Shown here one piece after another: positions 10,548 to 24,560 of a stretch of 64,000 nt of DNA (its first letter is position 1; each line of letters starts with the position of its first letter). The stretch comes from Polytrichum commune (Eukaryota; Streptophyta; Polytrichopsida; Polytrichales; Polytrichaceae), in contig OX485803.1 in assembly GCA_950295325.1 (NCBI GenBank), forward strand, positions 12,894,001 to 12,958,000, in the 5' to 3' direction. The translations under genes and the position numbers were made by a program. The notes beneath the pieces were generated by a model that did no database searches, had not been told where the DNA came from, and saw only the letters and a list, made by a program, of their open reading frames with translations.

Positions 10548-13500
10548 GAAACAAACACGGTAATTCATGTTGTCGGATTCACAGCTGCCATTTTAAATTC
10601 TGCTAAGAATCCCCAGATTAAAGTTTCTTCCACAAGGAAGCATTGGGTAGTAGAAATTAAACATTTAACGAGTCTTGAGTTAGTGGTTGAGAAAACAGTG
10701 TTGACAGAACAATTGGGAGGGTGTAAATATGAGGTATCGCCATTGGATTAGGAAGAGCGAGCACTTAAATCATCCACTCGGTGTGGTGGTTTTTATCTGG
10801 GTACAAATGTACAATTTGCAGAGCTCCACAAAATGGAGGCCTGCAAATACAGTATGTACAATAGTTACAAGATCGTTTGCTTTCTTCGAAGGTGATGATC
10901 CTGGCTGAATATTTTTGCTCACAGGAGTTCGGCTCCTAAATGGAACTTTTCTCCATGATAATCAACATGTAGAGAAAACCATTGATTCAATCTTTCATCT
11001 GCGGAAGAAGCTCGTGCTAGACTTTCCAAGGTCGGAAGATCTGTGCTCCTGCCGATGAATGTGTTCCTATGGTATATGGATGGCCGTCAGATTTGCTCAC
11101 ATGTCTGAATAATTCTATCACATATCTGAATAATTTTATTACATGCTGAATAATTCATAGGTGATGCACCACTATTTGACGCGTATTGAGTGCAGAGTGA
11201 CTGCTGTGGTGACATAACTTATTTATAAAAATGTATGGTACTCAGAAGTTCATGGTCATTTTTGACAATTTTGAAAAACACATGTGTATTCAAATTTCTC
11301 AGCATTTCTTGGCATTTCTGTGCACGACTTGATCTGTAGTTTGCGAGTGAGGTGCAAGTCACAGTATGTCAGAATTTGCATTATTGAAATGCTGCAACTC
11401 TCATATTTCTGAATCGAGTGCAGATCTGTTGTTGGATTTGAGCATGCATATTTGAGGCCCCTTTAACGGGATATGCAAATGTGCTCTTTATCTTGTGTTT
11501 TGATGCCTTCATGCGCAGTAGGTCTCCTACATAGAATTTGTCAAAATGAGTGTGACTTTTGTATTATGGTATGATATTTAACGTAGCTGTTAATTTTACA
11601 TTTTCATATACAAGAGGGAGATATTACTGAGCATACTAGGTAATGCCAGGTGTCATGTGGTTACACAAATGTGTCAACCTATCGACCATTAGTGCAACCT
11701 AAGCAACCCTATTAGGCCAGTGACACTCAATAGCATAAAAATTGTAAGACTAAGAGAATGTTATGCTACCAACACGGAATTGCCTGCAATCTCTTGCAGG
11801 AGGAATGGATGGTGACAAATGGTAGAATTTCATCAGACCCAGAGGTAGACATTCTTTACAAAGGACAATACCACAAAAATGAGAGGATTTCCATACCGTA
11901 GTGGTGCACTCACCCCCATGCAAGGTGACACAAATTAATATCAAGCTTATACCTCCCCTTCTGATGCACGCAGTGCTCAGTTGAAATGAAAATGGCAACT
12001 TGTTAATGGCCAAAGAAAAAATTATTGCAGATGAATGTACTTCTCAATCATTAAACTCAGGAGCATTGAATTAGTATGCATCCGGACATTACTATTTTAA
12101 GTTTATTTGGAGCCTAAAATAACTTCAACAACCCATAAATAGTGTAGTGCAGGCCATTTGAGATGAATCAGCAACAAACCAATACAGACTCAATTTTTAC
12201 ATTGGATGGATAAGAGGTGCACTTGTACAAGATAATTCCCACCCTTCCACTAGATTGCCTATAACTCTAGGAATGTTGTGTTCATTAATACTTTAGTACA
12301 ACTTGATTCTCCCAACCATTACTGGCCATTTGCAGGTTTTCTAAAACTTCAAAAGTGCTGCTCATTGGTTCTAGTTTTTTTGAACCACCTTCACTAATCA
12401 CTTGGTTTGTGTAAAATTGAAACCTTTAGTCAACATCTATTCACCCTAGTACTCTATATAGCATCTTATATGTGACAACCATTTAAGCTGAATGCTGATT
12501 CTATGACATGTGGTCATAAGAGGGACAATAAAGGGACACATCATGCTCCCGAGGTAGATGGGTCTTCAATGGTTACTTTTCCTGAATAGCCCACTTCTCA
12601 GATGCTATGAAAAATATAATTAATTGGCTAATCCAAATCAAGGACATAGCCACTTCCCTCATAATTTTCAAAGCTCAAATGAGTATCTTATTCACTACCA
12701 AAGTAAAGATTCTTGTGGTCATTACATGGTCAAGTAGATCCCCTCCAATTATGTTGACAATTGAGCTTAAAATGATTATCATATTTTGAGCACATAGTCC
12801 AATCTGTTCTAAACATACGCCTTTATGATATCCATTCTTGGAACCACACCAAACCACATACCATTCAGATAGGTATCGGATTAGGATTAGTAACTGAGTC
12901 AGACACACCTACCTTATATGGTCTGTGAAGTTTCCATCAGTTGCACTTAAAATCAAATACTTTCAAGCAAATGTTATTTGAAGTCACTAGGCACCCTTGA
13001 CCTTTGTGTCACTTCAACTGGAGGTTTTTGCACTATTCTGTTTTGAACTCAATGGGAATTGATGTTTGTGATGCTTGCTACTGGGTGCTACTTGAGTGTC
13101 ACAAATAAGATTTGCATAAATGAACATAGGCACCTGCCTAGGTGCACAAAGTAAATACCATGAGAGCCATCATTAAGAAAGGTATGTAGGAATACACTCA
13201 TCTACTGCTGATGCAACAAACTATAGATCTGGTGTAAGAGAACATAAGAAAGGATACACCATCGGTCGATAAATCTATGATGAAATGATATAAACATGGA
13301 ACAAGCTGGATCAAGGGGTCCAGAAGGGTTTGAATTCCTTCTTGTACAACTTCTATACTGGTTTTTTTCAGCTATACAACAATAGGCTTAAATGGCGAAT
13401 CCTTGATGTTACAGCATTAAGAATGGAAGGACAGAAGAATACAAGGTAAAGGATGAGATGAAACCTTTCCTACAATTGATTCCATGTACCTATTAAAAAA

Positions 13501-14674
13501 TCTTAAAAATTTGGTATTTGACACCTCTGATCCCATTGTCCCTGAGTGCATCATGTTGTTCATCAATGAAGGTACACACCTTTTTCAGTGATAATAATAA
13601 TGCTCTGCATACACCATAACCGAGCATTTAGGTTAAAGACTGAAAAAATAGATTGAGTTGTCTAATAAATCATGTTCTGTAATTGGAGGGATGGTGCATA
13701 AAATCTACATTATCGAAATAAACTTTAGTACGCCCATTTGTGGAAATGTAACATCTATCATTGCAATAAAAAATACGAGGAAAATTCCAGGACAACTGGA
13801 TCAACAAAGGAATCGGCAGAGAAGTACCTAGATCTTATTCCCTGAAGCAGTCTTTCTTTTCTTTGTCAAACGTCAAGTTTGACTAGCATTCTTGGAAATA
13901 AAAAGTTCACACCTGCAAAACGACCATAGTAGCTTAGAAGTAATGAGGGTGAGACAATTCCTAGTTAAGGACTTGACAAATTAGGATGTCTTTATTCCAC
14001 TTTCCCACAAGTCTAAGAGCTACACTTGAGAACTCACACTTGAGCATCCCTGTCAATTGCAGATTGTAAGAATGGGCATTTCACTGAAATTCAGTCCCTC
14101 ATGCGAGCATGTGTCGGAACTTCAGCCATCCTTTTTGAGCAATAACTTTCAATATGTTCAGTGTGCTCTAAACCAGTTCCACTGCGTTCATAATCCTAGA
14201 AATTGATCATCGACTGCCAAGACTGCCCATAATAATGAGCTCTGGAAAGAATGATGTGCTTGAAAACCAGTACCTCCAGAGTATTTAAGAAGGGAGGGTG
14301 GTCATTGTGAGTGACGAACGTTCTTCCTTCAAAAAATCATTTTCTTGTTCAAGTTCACGATGACCCTTGTCAGTGGAGGTAGCCTCAAAAATTCCTGCAG
14401 AGTGTAAACTTGCTCAAGCACAGAATTCCTTGCATGACATCATACTCTGCGTATACAGTAGATCCTTTTTAACAACTCACGACCAGAGCACTTCACTACT
14501 ATTTTTTGAAGCAATTGGAGTTAAAAAAACCAATGTTCGAAACACACTTGTATCAGATTTGACCTGGTGCATAAGTGAGATTCCTCTTAAGTACAAATTT
14601 CTACAAGCAATCCGTTATGACATGTTAATGACATTCTACCTAGAACATATGGGACATAAAAGTTGTTGCTATAC
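10548..14674. other. Intergenic DNA; expected MTP12 3' half not found
   Basis: The first part is presumably 3' UTR of the kinase gene. The rest should contain the CDF-domain exons if the MTP12-like gene continues on the minus strand. I searched by eye for an HxxxD-type CDF motif and for YGxGRFE-like and histidine-loop sequences and found none. No other gene is supported. Confidence 0.4.
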
Positions 14675-17635
14675 CTAGCCCAAGCACAGATGCACAAATC
14701 AGGAAGCCGAAGAGGGAGAAGTCCATTCCATAGAGAAATTCCAAGACAATAATGCCCGATCCAGTAACAACTAGATGCTTCGGAGAAGCCACAACAATGT
14801 GCAACCTGAAAACCCACCCTACCAAATTAAGATACACCATCTCAAATAAAACAATGTCCTTCATGAATCTTAGCCATCATCCTGGTCTCTACAGATCTCT
14901 AGAGTCACAAAGGTAAGGCTGAGTTACTAATACATAAAAGACAGGATCTCTTATTTCAAGAATACAAATCAGATGAGACTCGTATCCAAACCACCTATAA
15001 CCACAAGAATCCACCATGGAAAAATCTCCTGCTAAATTCAGTTCAAAGATGGGCCATCCATTTCCCCATCTCCTTTGTTAGTACACCCCAATACAGATTG
15101 TGCAAAGCTCTTAGACGAGTTGGTAAACTTTAGATTTACAAGTCCTACATAATGTTGCAGCTGGGCTGGAGGACCTTCTTTTGCATACTACTGTAACAAA
15201 CAGATGAATTGTAATACCTGTCTTCGACAAAAGTATCGACATAGAAAATTAGAACCACACCAAATAATATGGTGCTTATATATGCCCATGCAGCTGATCC
15301 ATGCTGCTGTGTTACTGGCTGTTCCTTCCTCTGTCACCAAACATGACACAATTTTTTACCATACACAAAAATGCAGAACCATATCAAAGTTCAACACCAC
15401 TGTAACATCTAGAACAAAACATCTCAGAAAAAATATTTACCAGAGCCAATTGTAAAATCGCAAAAGGAAATAGAAAGCATGCAGCTGCTGTCACTGTTAC
15501 TGCATGGAGGCGTTTCTTTGATTGACTCTGTAAACAACAAAAATTTGACATTAGTCCACAAAATTTATGAAGAACCGTACTCCTGCAAATTGAACATATT
15601 TCATCACAGCGACAGAACCAATATATCAGCACTTGAAAAAGTCAATGCAAAGTCTTCCAAAAACGCAATACCAACTCCTGCCAAGACTGTGGTTGTGTAA
15701 TATAACAAATTAATGCACTACTCCTCAACGATGCTATGTGCCCCTTGTAGATGTAATCAATCATTCTGAAATCACATGGTAACCATTATCTCTACCTTCA
15801 TAGAATTGCGCCGGCTAATAATACGCCGTACAGCTGCTAGGACACCTGATAAGGCTGGCAAGAGCATGGAAGATGGCCCTATGTGACCTGCCTCTGCATC
15901 AACCTTCTGCGCTTCCACATTATCTGATTTGAAAGGTAGCCAGAAGTCAAAGGTGAACCCCATTGGATGCTCCAGACAAAAATGACTTTTTTCATGGCAA
16001 TAGAGTAACAGACTGCACAATTAACATGCCTTAAAAAGAAAAATGTTGAACAAGGACTCATAGGTCTAGGCAATCTTCAACTCACAAAAAACTCTGACAA
16101 ACACCTTCACCGCACACCATAGAGAAGATTATTGGTCTTTTATAAATTTAACACCTCCCAATCATGCAGTTATGTATCAAGTAACCGTAAGGAGGAGGAT
16201 ATAAAATGGAGAATAACTTGACATGGCCCATCCTCTGGACAAGAAGTAATATGCTGCTATCATTGCTACTAGCCCTCCTACCTGCAAGACATACAGTACA
16301 AAAGCCTTAGAAATTCCTTCTGATTAGAAATATTTATAAACATACTGACATTTTTCCTTAGTAATGAGATAAGTGCCAACCCAATCCAGGACATTACATA
16401 CTCTAATAGGAAACTGTTTTGGGCATCTATGCACTACTCTACCAATCCTCCCTCGAGTACCCACAGGCCCAGCACAGAGTACCTCCACTGTCTTATGACA
16501 TAATTATACATTTCCATGTGATCTTCTCAAGTAATGTCATCATGCCATATATGCAACCAGGAGTCAAGGCAATCCTCCTTCAACTTTTCCCAACAACAAA
16601 ATTAAAGTGAGTAAACTATTGGAAATGTAGAATGACAATCGTTTGTCAAAAATATGCACTTACTACTTGTCAGAAATGAATACCTTCAGAAAATTAGAAC
16701 TTTTCCAACTCAAAATTCTCTCTATGAGTAAAAATTACAAACCAAAGATCTTTGGCCTAACAATTCTTGTTTTAATTACATTTTGCATTGATAACCAATA
16801 TACACTCAAGAAATTGAATAAACATGAGGAGGTGAGAAAGCTCACTCGTCTCCAGACAATACCACTTCGACTAAACAGCAGAGTAGAGATTGCCCCTAGT
16901 ACTGCACCAGCATACTCTCCTAATATGGTCCTGCCACTCCAACAGAAGCTCATTAGTTAATAATTTAGTCGCTAAGGTTGTGGTGATACTCATGTGAATT
17001 CCCAGACCCTAAGAGAAGTGAAACACAATACAAATAGCCAGAAATAGGAACTAATTGACATACCTCACTGGACCACAATTGCGAAGACCATTTGCCCACA
17101 GAATAAGTGACAATGACATCACTCCTGCATTGATGATTGCAGGCACCAGCTGCCGCCCACCATCAACAATCAAACACATTTCAGCCTCCCCTTCTTCCCT
17201 TCATTACAAAGCTAAAATAATCCAGAAACACCTATATTTATTTCTAAAGGCCACATGACTTTAATAGTGAATGCAGGAGTAATTTTGATGATTTATTGAA
17301 GTGACCTTGCTTTCACCTTAACTACACAATAATCATAATTCAAATACACTCTTGTGCAGAGGATAGTAACTGTAAGTCTTCAGAATGGCAAGCAATACAA
17401 GCAAATACTAAAAGACCAGAGTACAAACCTGGGAGGAGGGAAGTGGACGTCCTCGCCATGGTCGTTGCAGCGTGAGAAACAGGGCAGATGAGCCCAGCAA
17501 GCACACAAACAAGAAGACAGAAATTGATACTCCCTGTGATATTAGGTATTGATACGCAGCATAAACTGATACAAGTCGCAGACTTCGCCCAATTATGTGA
17601 AATGCATGTTGTGGTGCCCACCTGCCATACAATAT
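14675..17635 (-). CDS. MTP12: MTP12/ZnT5-like CDF zinc transporter, N-terminal membrane half (partial)
   Basis: Eight minus-strand exons chain with matching phases: 17429-17635, 17064-17149, 16846-16930, 16186-16281, 15796-15969, 15441-15527, 15218-15303, 14675-14805. The donor of exon 4 is weak. The product is a run of membrane helices with landmarks of the ZnT5/MTP12 N-terminal region: LQRPWRGRPLPSSQ, LRNCGPVRTILGEY, KKRLHAVTVTAAACFLFPFA, LIFYVDTFVEDR, HLVVTGSGIIVLEF. In the family this long domain precedes a CDF zinc-transport domain and acts in the early secretory pathway with an MTP5/ZnT6-type partner. Two parts are missing: the first exon (a candidate ATG exon is 19703-19758, but its phase does not fit directly) and all CDF exons after 14675. 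Either introns are long or the gene is truncated. Confidence 0.72.
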
Positions 17636-18009
17636 CTGCCTCAGAATTCCTCTACAGCTTTTGTCACACCAAAAAACATCACAAAAAGTGTCTTTTGAGC
17701 CTAGACATCCAATGAACACCACCATAACTACCACCCAAATGTAGGTCTAGATCCCACATTCTTCCTTTCCCCACTCATAGTCACGGGAACATAAACTCTG
17801 CAGATTAACCAAGAGTGCATCACAACAATGTTGAGCTTCATATTCCTCCTACTCCCAACTTCTACGACAATGTGGGAGATATATTGTACATCACATTCCC
17901 ACGAACCCTGATACAAATGTCATGCCAACTGACTATCCAACCCATTACACAAAGCCTTGACAAACAATGGGGGAGACTCACTTCTCCATCACATTCCAAC
18001 TAACTATCC

Positions 18010-19620
18010 TAACCCATCCCACAAACCCTAGAAGCTAGCCCAAACTCCTGCATTGACATCTGCTGAGACTGATTGACCCCGAAGCACTCACACACTCACA
18101 TGCAAGCAAGAAGAGAGAAAAAATGAAAGATTAACGCTGGATTGATGCATTGGAACTCAATTGATACATCACATTCTCATATAGTTTGCACAATCAATGA
18201 CCCTGACCCATCTTAGGAACCCTATGTCAAGCTCTGCTGAGATTTCCTGTAAACCTTGCTTCAAAAACAATGTATCAATCAACCCTCCTGCACCATTAAA
18301 CAAATCCTCCGTCAAGCTCTGCCGAGCCCGATCAAAACTGACACACATGTATTTCTGAGAAAGAAGAGAGGAGCTGAGAGGGTGAAACGCAGTTGAAACA
18401 TCACATTCCCATACACCTCCTACAATTTGCACCAACAAACCCCAGTAAACCATACGTCGTTCCTCACATTCCTGTACACCTTGCTTCAAAAACAATGTGT
18501 CAATCAACCCCCCTGGGCCATTAAACAGATCCTACATCAAGCTCTGCTGAGCCCGATCAAAACTGACAAATTCAATTCCATGGAAGAGAGGAGCTGAGAG
18601 GGCGAAACTCATTTGATACATCACATTCCCAAACACCTCCTAAAATTTGCTCCAACAAACCCCAGTAAAATCCTAAGTCGTTCCTACAAACCGCATGTCA
18701 AGCTCTGCTGGGATTTCCTAGCACCTCACATTCCTGCAGACCTTGCTTCAAAAACAATGTCTCAATCAGCCCCCTTGAGCCATCCCAATAATCTGACATC
18801 AAGCTCCGTTGAGCCCAATCAACACTGACAAATTAAAGAGCTGAAAGGGTGAAACTTAATTAAACGATCACATTCCCATACACCTTATCCAATTTGCACC
18901 AACAAATCCCCGTAAAACCCTTCGTCATTCCAAGCTCTGCTCTGTCGAGCAATCCTGAATCATTCAATTCCCAAAAGCAAGAAAGCAGATGAGAAGATGG
19001 AACTAATACTCCTGTCACATTGCCAACCACCTCGTATAATTTTGCACCAACGAACCAAATTGACAAGTGCATAATTTCCATCGGGAAGAGATTATGCTTT
19101 CAACACATCCCCTCATCCATAAAGTCCAACAATTTGGTCAATGATGTGCATAATCACTTTCCCCCATGAAAATTACGTTAAATAACGTCCCCTGCGTGGA
19201 CCCAGCTCACTGCCACCCGCCGCTCAGCTCGGCACCGAGTCCATCCAATGGCCACTATCTAATACGCAACGTCCCCAAACCTTACACCTCAAGCTCTGCT
19301 GAGCCAAATCAACCATTTAGCATTCAATGCCGCGAAAGAGAAAGTATTCGAGAGGAGAGATGGAAACCTAAATCCTATTATCACATCCACATACAACTGC
19401 CTCTTGAATTTGCATCAACGTGACATACTCTACAAACCCTAACTTCGAGCTCTACTCGGTCGCATCGACCCTCACAAATCTAATTGCCAGCAAGAGAGAG
19501 AGAAGGTGAGCAAGTGAAGCAGAATTTCCACCTCAAATTCCCACACGCCTCCTCCTGTCACTTGCATCAACCAAACAATCAGAACGACCCCCTCCACAAA
19601 AACCCTAGGCCGAGCTCCCC
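18010..19620 (-). repeat. Diverged tandem repeats upstream of the MTP12-like gene
   Basis: A block with landmarks AAGCTCTGCTGAGCC, GAGCTGAGAGGGTGAAAC, CACATTCCCATACACCTC and TTTGCACCAACAAA recurs at irregular spacing. The first landmark is near 18313, 18537, 18797, 18929, 19290, 19445 and 19608, with growing divergence to the right. It lies 5' of the MTP12-like exons and probably spans its leader, first intron or promoter. Confidence 0.55.
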
Positions 19621-19759
19621 TGCTCTGAATCAAAAACCCCGGAGCATACAATTCGGAGCCAGAAAGGAGAGAGAAGATGAGAAGATTGTGCGCGAGCTTT
19701 ACGTGGCTGCCGCGGGGCCGAAGGCGGAGGCGATATCGCCGATGCGAGCCGGAGGCATG

Positions 19760-22700
19760 GCGATCGATGGCGTCGCGAGCTGCTACATGACTCACTCTCC
19801 CGCACGCAACAAAGCTTCCCAGTAGTCGAGCAACGAACCATCCCCTCGACCAAGGCAATCACAAAACGTCAAGAGGAATAATATTGTCATTCTCATAATG
19901 CAAATAACTCTAATGTGAAATGGCATTCATTTGTTGTTGTTGTTGTTGTTGCAATTGCAATGCTCCACCCAACCATTGACAGCGATATATGATTTAGGTA
20001 GTGGGAAAAAAGAAATAATATTGAAAAAAAGAAATAGATAATATTGGTACATTGAATTGATATTTATGATGTGTATTGTCGAAATGTAGTAATTCACATC
20101 TGGATATTGATAGTGTTTATATGTTGTTTATTTGTATATTGACATGTACCATGAGGGGTGGGTGGGGGAGGCAGTGACAATTGTCCCCTACATGTGTACT
20201 ATGAAGGATTATTTTTATGACAATAATTGAATATCATGTTTCATGATATTACCCTATATATGAACATACATGAAAGAATTTAGAGGTAAAATGATTGTTT
20301 AAAAGTGTTGGGTTTTTTATCCCCCTACACCTTCATCTATTATGCCACAACTACTAGAAAATTTGTGAAGAACGTGTACAATTCAACCTTAGTATCAAAT
20401 TCTAAAATTTAAAACGTACATGCATAGAACAATGTCTAGGGAGAACTATCGATTAGTTACAGATGAACCAGTTGAAATTCAAGACTTCGAGAGAATTATC
20501 GACATTTTAGAAGAATCTATAGAATATACTTCAAACGAATAAAGCAAAACCAGAAGACGTCAACATGTATCTGGTTGGATTCATAATCACTAGGATCTTG
20601 ATTGACTATGCCCAAAAACTTCCTGGGCACTATGCCCAAAAATTGTGGTTGTTATATTAATGGTTGAGCACTTGGAGTTCATCACAAAGGGCATAGCCAC
20701 CTCCAACTTTAGGTCATTATCATTATTATTACTACTATTATTATTTTTATTATTAAATGAATTTGTGAATCATTTTGCAAAGCGTCATGAATTGTAGAGG
20801 TGAGTAGGTAAATAATAACAGTGATAACAGTGATAGACTATAGGTCATGGTATTTTAAATATTTATAAAATGTTCAAGGATATATAGGTGAAATCATGGA
20901 TTTTGGCAATGGTATATCTACCCATATCAAGTGGGTGTCAGTACACAATTTATGGTATTTAGCATCATTTGCTATTCAGGATTACACAATGCATTAAATT
21001 CATTGTTAGAAATCACTTTTTACTAGCAAAGGTTGAATAAAAAATTTCAGACATCATAGAACATAAATGATGTATTGGTATTGAAGGATGTCATATAATT
21101 TGGGTTGGATAATTTGTACCTTCTGCATGTACCATTTGTTGACTCCCAATACATGCACAACATGGTTGCTGTGAATTTTAAAGCTCACAACTTGAAAACA
21201 TGTTAGGTCATGATTTATTTTCTCTTAATTGCCCCAACCCAAGACATGTCTACATGGGCCGCTACTCATGTTTACATATGTGGGATTGATACCCATGTCA
21301 CAAATTCATAATAATAATAATAAAAACAATAATATCGACCTCAATGAAACCCCAAGCACTATGATGTACACAATTTTCAAACTCATGTCAAACCTTCATA
21401 TTCAAATGGGATTCAATGATGACATACGATAAATTTATTTGAGCTTTTATTACTCTGGGGTGCATTTCAATGAGCTTGGAATTTTTATATCACCGTTGAT
21501 GTCCAGGGCATTTGAGCTCACTATCATCAACATTTGGTATGATCAGTCACTCACATGTAGAAGCCAACTTTGTAATGAAGGCATGGGAAGAAAAATAAGA
21601 AATTTGAGAAGATCCAGTGGTCGTAAAGTTGATGTTATGAAGTTGGGACAACTAGTGAAAATGATGTTTTCCTCAAATTGGATGACATGGATGGATGTAG
21701 AACCTTGATTAAAGTATACACACTTATAATTTTTTGGAGAAAAATACATTGGAGACTTTGAACTTTCAAATTTGAAGTTCATATGCCTCTTCTATAGGTG
21801 GTCAAACTTCATTGACTATATGATGGGTGTCTCACATATTGAACTTGAATGCCATAGTTTGAGGCATGATTGTTTTGGGTTGTTGCCCAAAGTGCTAAAG
21901 ATAGTTGATTCTTACGAGGGGCAACACCCACATGCAAGAAATCATGCCTACTCGCTCAAGTCTTTGTGATCTTCTACAAGGATCAAATTCAGTTCATGGA
22001 GCATTGGTCTTCTTTATATGAAATTGAAATCTAAATGGACTTGAGATACATATGAATCACCATGCCAAGTGGGAAACCCATATGATGATGTGAGGTGGCG
22101 ATTTAGTACACTCTCCTGGCAAGAGATAATCCCATAGGTCACCCAGGGGCAATGAAGGGTTGAAGAAGAAATTATACTTGAATTACTACAGAGCCAAAAA
22201 GTACATTAACATGTTTTGATTGCCTTTGTATTGTGTTGACATGAAATACTTGTTGATTTTCATTGTCTACATGTTGCACCAAGTTCCCTTTAGTTGTGCA
22301 CGATGCTTGGACATGGATTGTAGGGTCCCAACTAGAGGCTTTTGAAAAACTTCCAAATGCTAGACAAAACATCAAATCCATGTCACATTTTATTTTGTAT
22401 GGTATGCATACCATTTGTTATTTTGATTATCAAAACTTCATACTTGAAGAAACACACAACGCCTCATTATTTGCATTGGAACATGCGCACTTCAAAAAGT
22501 TAGCAAAGAGGCCAACACAAACTTGGGGAAAACGTTGACATGAGCTTGTAATGTCATTTCAGTGTAGATTTTTGTCAACAACAATACCTAATGTACCCCT
22601 GAGGAAATTTTATCCTCATGGACAGGGTGGATGCAAATAAAATTATCCTTCCATGGAATTTTGTGTTGCAATAGATGGCACATGTTCCCCAAAAAATAGA

Positions 22701-24250
22701 TCAATTATTTTGTAAATAAGCAGGATTTTCAAATTTAGATCACAAATGTGTTGAACATTAGTGTGCAACTAGTGAGCATTTTTCACTGCTTGGCTGCAAC
22801 ATAATCACAAAATTCTTGACAAAAAGAGGTTACCATGTCCAAATTATGCTTCTCAAACAAATAGTTGTGAAAAAACTTATATCAAAGACAATTATGTAGA
22901 TTACGCATGACTTTGAGTCTACAATGTTTATTATTTGACTTGAACCATTTCAAGCGTTCAATATTCATAATGAAATAAAATAAAATAAAATAGAACTTGA
23001 ATACATAAAACATTTACCATCATTAAGAATATCCTGATAAAATAACTAATGATTTTTCTAAATTTATATCAATTTCATTTAAAGTTATGTATAATCCATT
23101 ATACTTGTCATTATCAACTATCACATATTGATGCGTTGTAAACCTACATAAACTTGTAACACCACAAACGAGAGGTGAGAGAAGAAGTCGAGAGAAATGT
23201 GTGAATTCATTATGCATAGAAATGTATGAATTTGGATTTTCCTTATTTTCTTAAAGAACTATACATAAAAATCCTAGTTTGTAGTGACACTTATGGATTT
23301 TTCACCATTGAAAAGTCAACACTAAGGTGTTATGCTTTGCATATCATCAATACAATATCATGTTTATAGAATCTGTACTTGAATTCAGATTTACGGTACG
23401 TCCAAATACACGACAGAGAGATGCATACTCAGCAATTCCATATTGGAATGGAAACATATATTTATTATTTTCTCCTCAATATCCAATACAAAGGGTCCGC
23501 CGACGGTCTACCCCTTAAGATATTGTAGGATTTATTTGGTTGAGATTGATACATACGTATCAACTGTTTCTCCTTTCTATCGGCAAGGTACTTCCTTGCC
23601 GTTGTAAAGACTGTCTGCAGCTGAAAGTGAGCTAGAAACGGTTGGTAAGTCCTAGCGTCCTTTCTCATCTCACGGGGGGGGGGGGTGACTATCGGAATTT
23701 TAGAAACCACGTGAGATAAAAAATAGGGTCAATTTAATTCGTTGAGGGTAAAATTTATAACTTCGTTAGATCTACCATAGCTTTGGAAATATGTCCCATA
23801 CATGATTATATATAAAATAGGGCGGTGAATAATTCCTCCATTTTAGTAATCAGTAGAAAAAAAATAGGATTATAGATATTGGATCCCCCCAAATGTGTGT
23901 AGTAGAATCAATAGAATAATTATGGGTTTGACTACTTGGATGAAGAATTGTGTAAATTCTGTCCAAATTTGAATGAAAAGTGTTAGTATGGAGGGAAAAT
24001 GTTGTGGATTTTTTTGGGGGAAGGAACATTGTGACTTCTCAACGGCCCTTGGGTTGGCTTAGGGTTTGGACAAGCATAGTGGCGTGAAGGCGGTGAAGCG
24101 TTTGGGTAGGAGGTCTTGCGTTGGTGAAGCGTAAAGTAGTGAAGTAGTGAAGCGTGGCACAAAGGCGGTAGGTAAGACACATTTTTTGGAGCTTTCTTCG
24201 TTGCTCCATAGCATTCACAGCATTCACACAGGTGTTTCACAAGCGCCAAA
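19760..24250. other. AT-rich region without a supported gene
   Basis: Holds simple repeats: (TTG)n near 19930-19950, (ATT)n near 20720-20757, (ATA)n near 21307-21325, (AAAT)n near 22975-22993, and a run of 12 G at 23674-23685. Short ORFs at 21439-21969 and 22263-22538 have no recognisable domain. The section near 23520-23900 is similar, in inverted orientation, to 36600-36830. Confidence 0.4.
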
Positions 24251-24458
24251 GATTCGGCTTGCTCCTCTTGCGGTAAGAGTCAATTTCGAACTCCAACTTC
24301 TTGATTTTTCTTGATTGTTGTGCGGTAAGATTCAACTTTGTATTACCTGGTTGTCATTCATCCTCCTGTGCAATTTGGAGCCAAAGCGCCGGAGTTTCTG
24401 CTCCTCTGCTTCAAGAAACATATAGTTTTTGGTTGTGCAGACAAAACGTTGGGAGAAA

Positions 24459-24560
24459 ATGACCGAGACTTATGCGGAACCTGAGGAGCTTTTCGACTAC
24501 GAGGATGAGGAGGAGGCCGCTCCCGATGCCGTAGCGGGAAGACCCTGAAGAAGTAAGAGT
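24459..24560 (+). pseudogene. UAP56 (DEAD-box helicase) first-exon fragment
   Basis: A short ORF starting at ATG 24459 has the acidic N-terminal signature of UAP56/RH15/RH56, the mRNA-export DEAD-box helicase: EELFDYEDEEEAAPD (family EELLDYEEE...). A TGA at 24546-24548 stops this frame. One base fewer in the C-run just before it would read on to a GAAGAA|GTAAGA donor, so a one-base frameshift is likely. No exon with the helicase core (GKT, DECD) follows within reach. I read it as a captured or stranded 5' exon with leader, not a working gene. The signature is short, so confidence is moderate. Confidence 0.45.

Noticed and set aside
21439-22538. Three plus-strand ORFs of 65-91 codons
   Set aside because: No domain, no splice support, AT-rich surroundings; treated as chance or old decayed transposon sequence.
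23465-23710. Minus-strand ORF with RTYQPFLAHFQLQTVFTTAR
   Set aside because: Composition looks slightly protein-like, but it is short, crosses a G-run and has no recognisable domain or splice partner.
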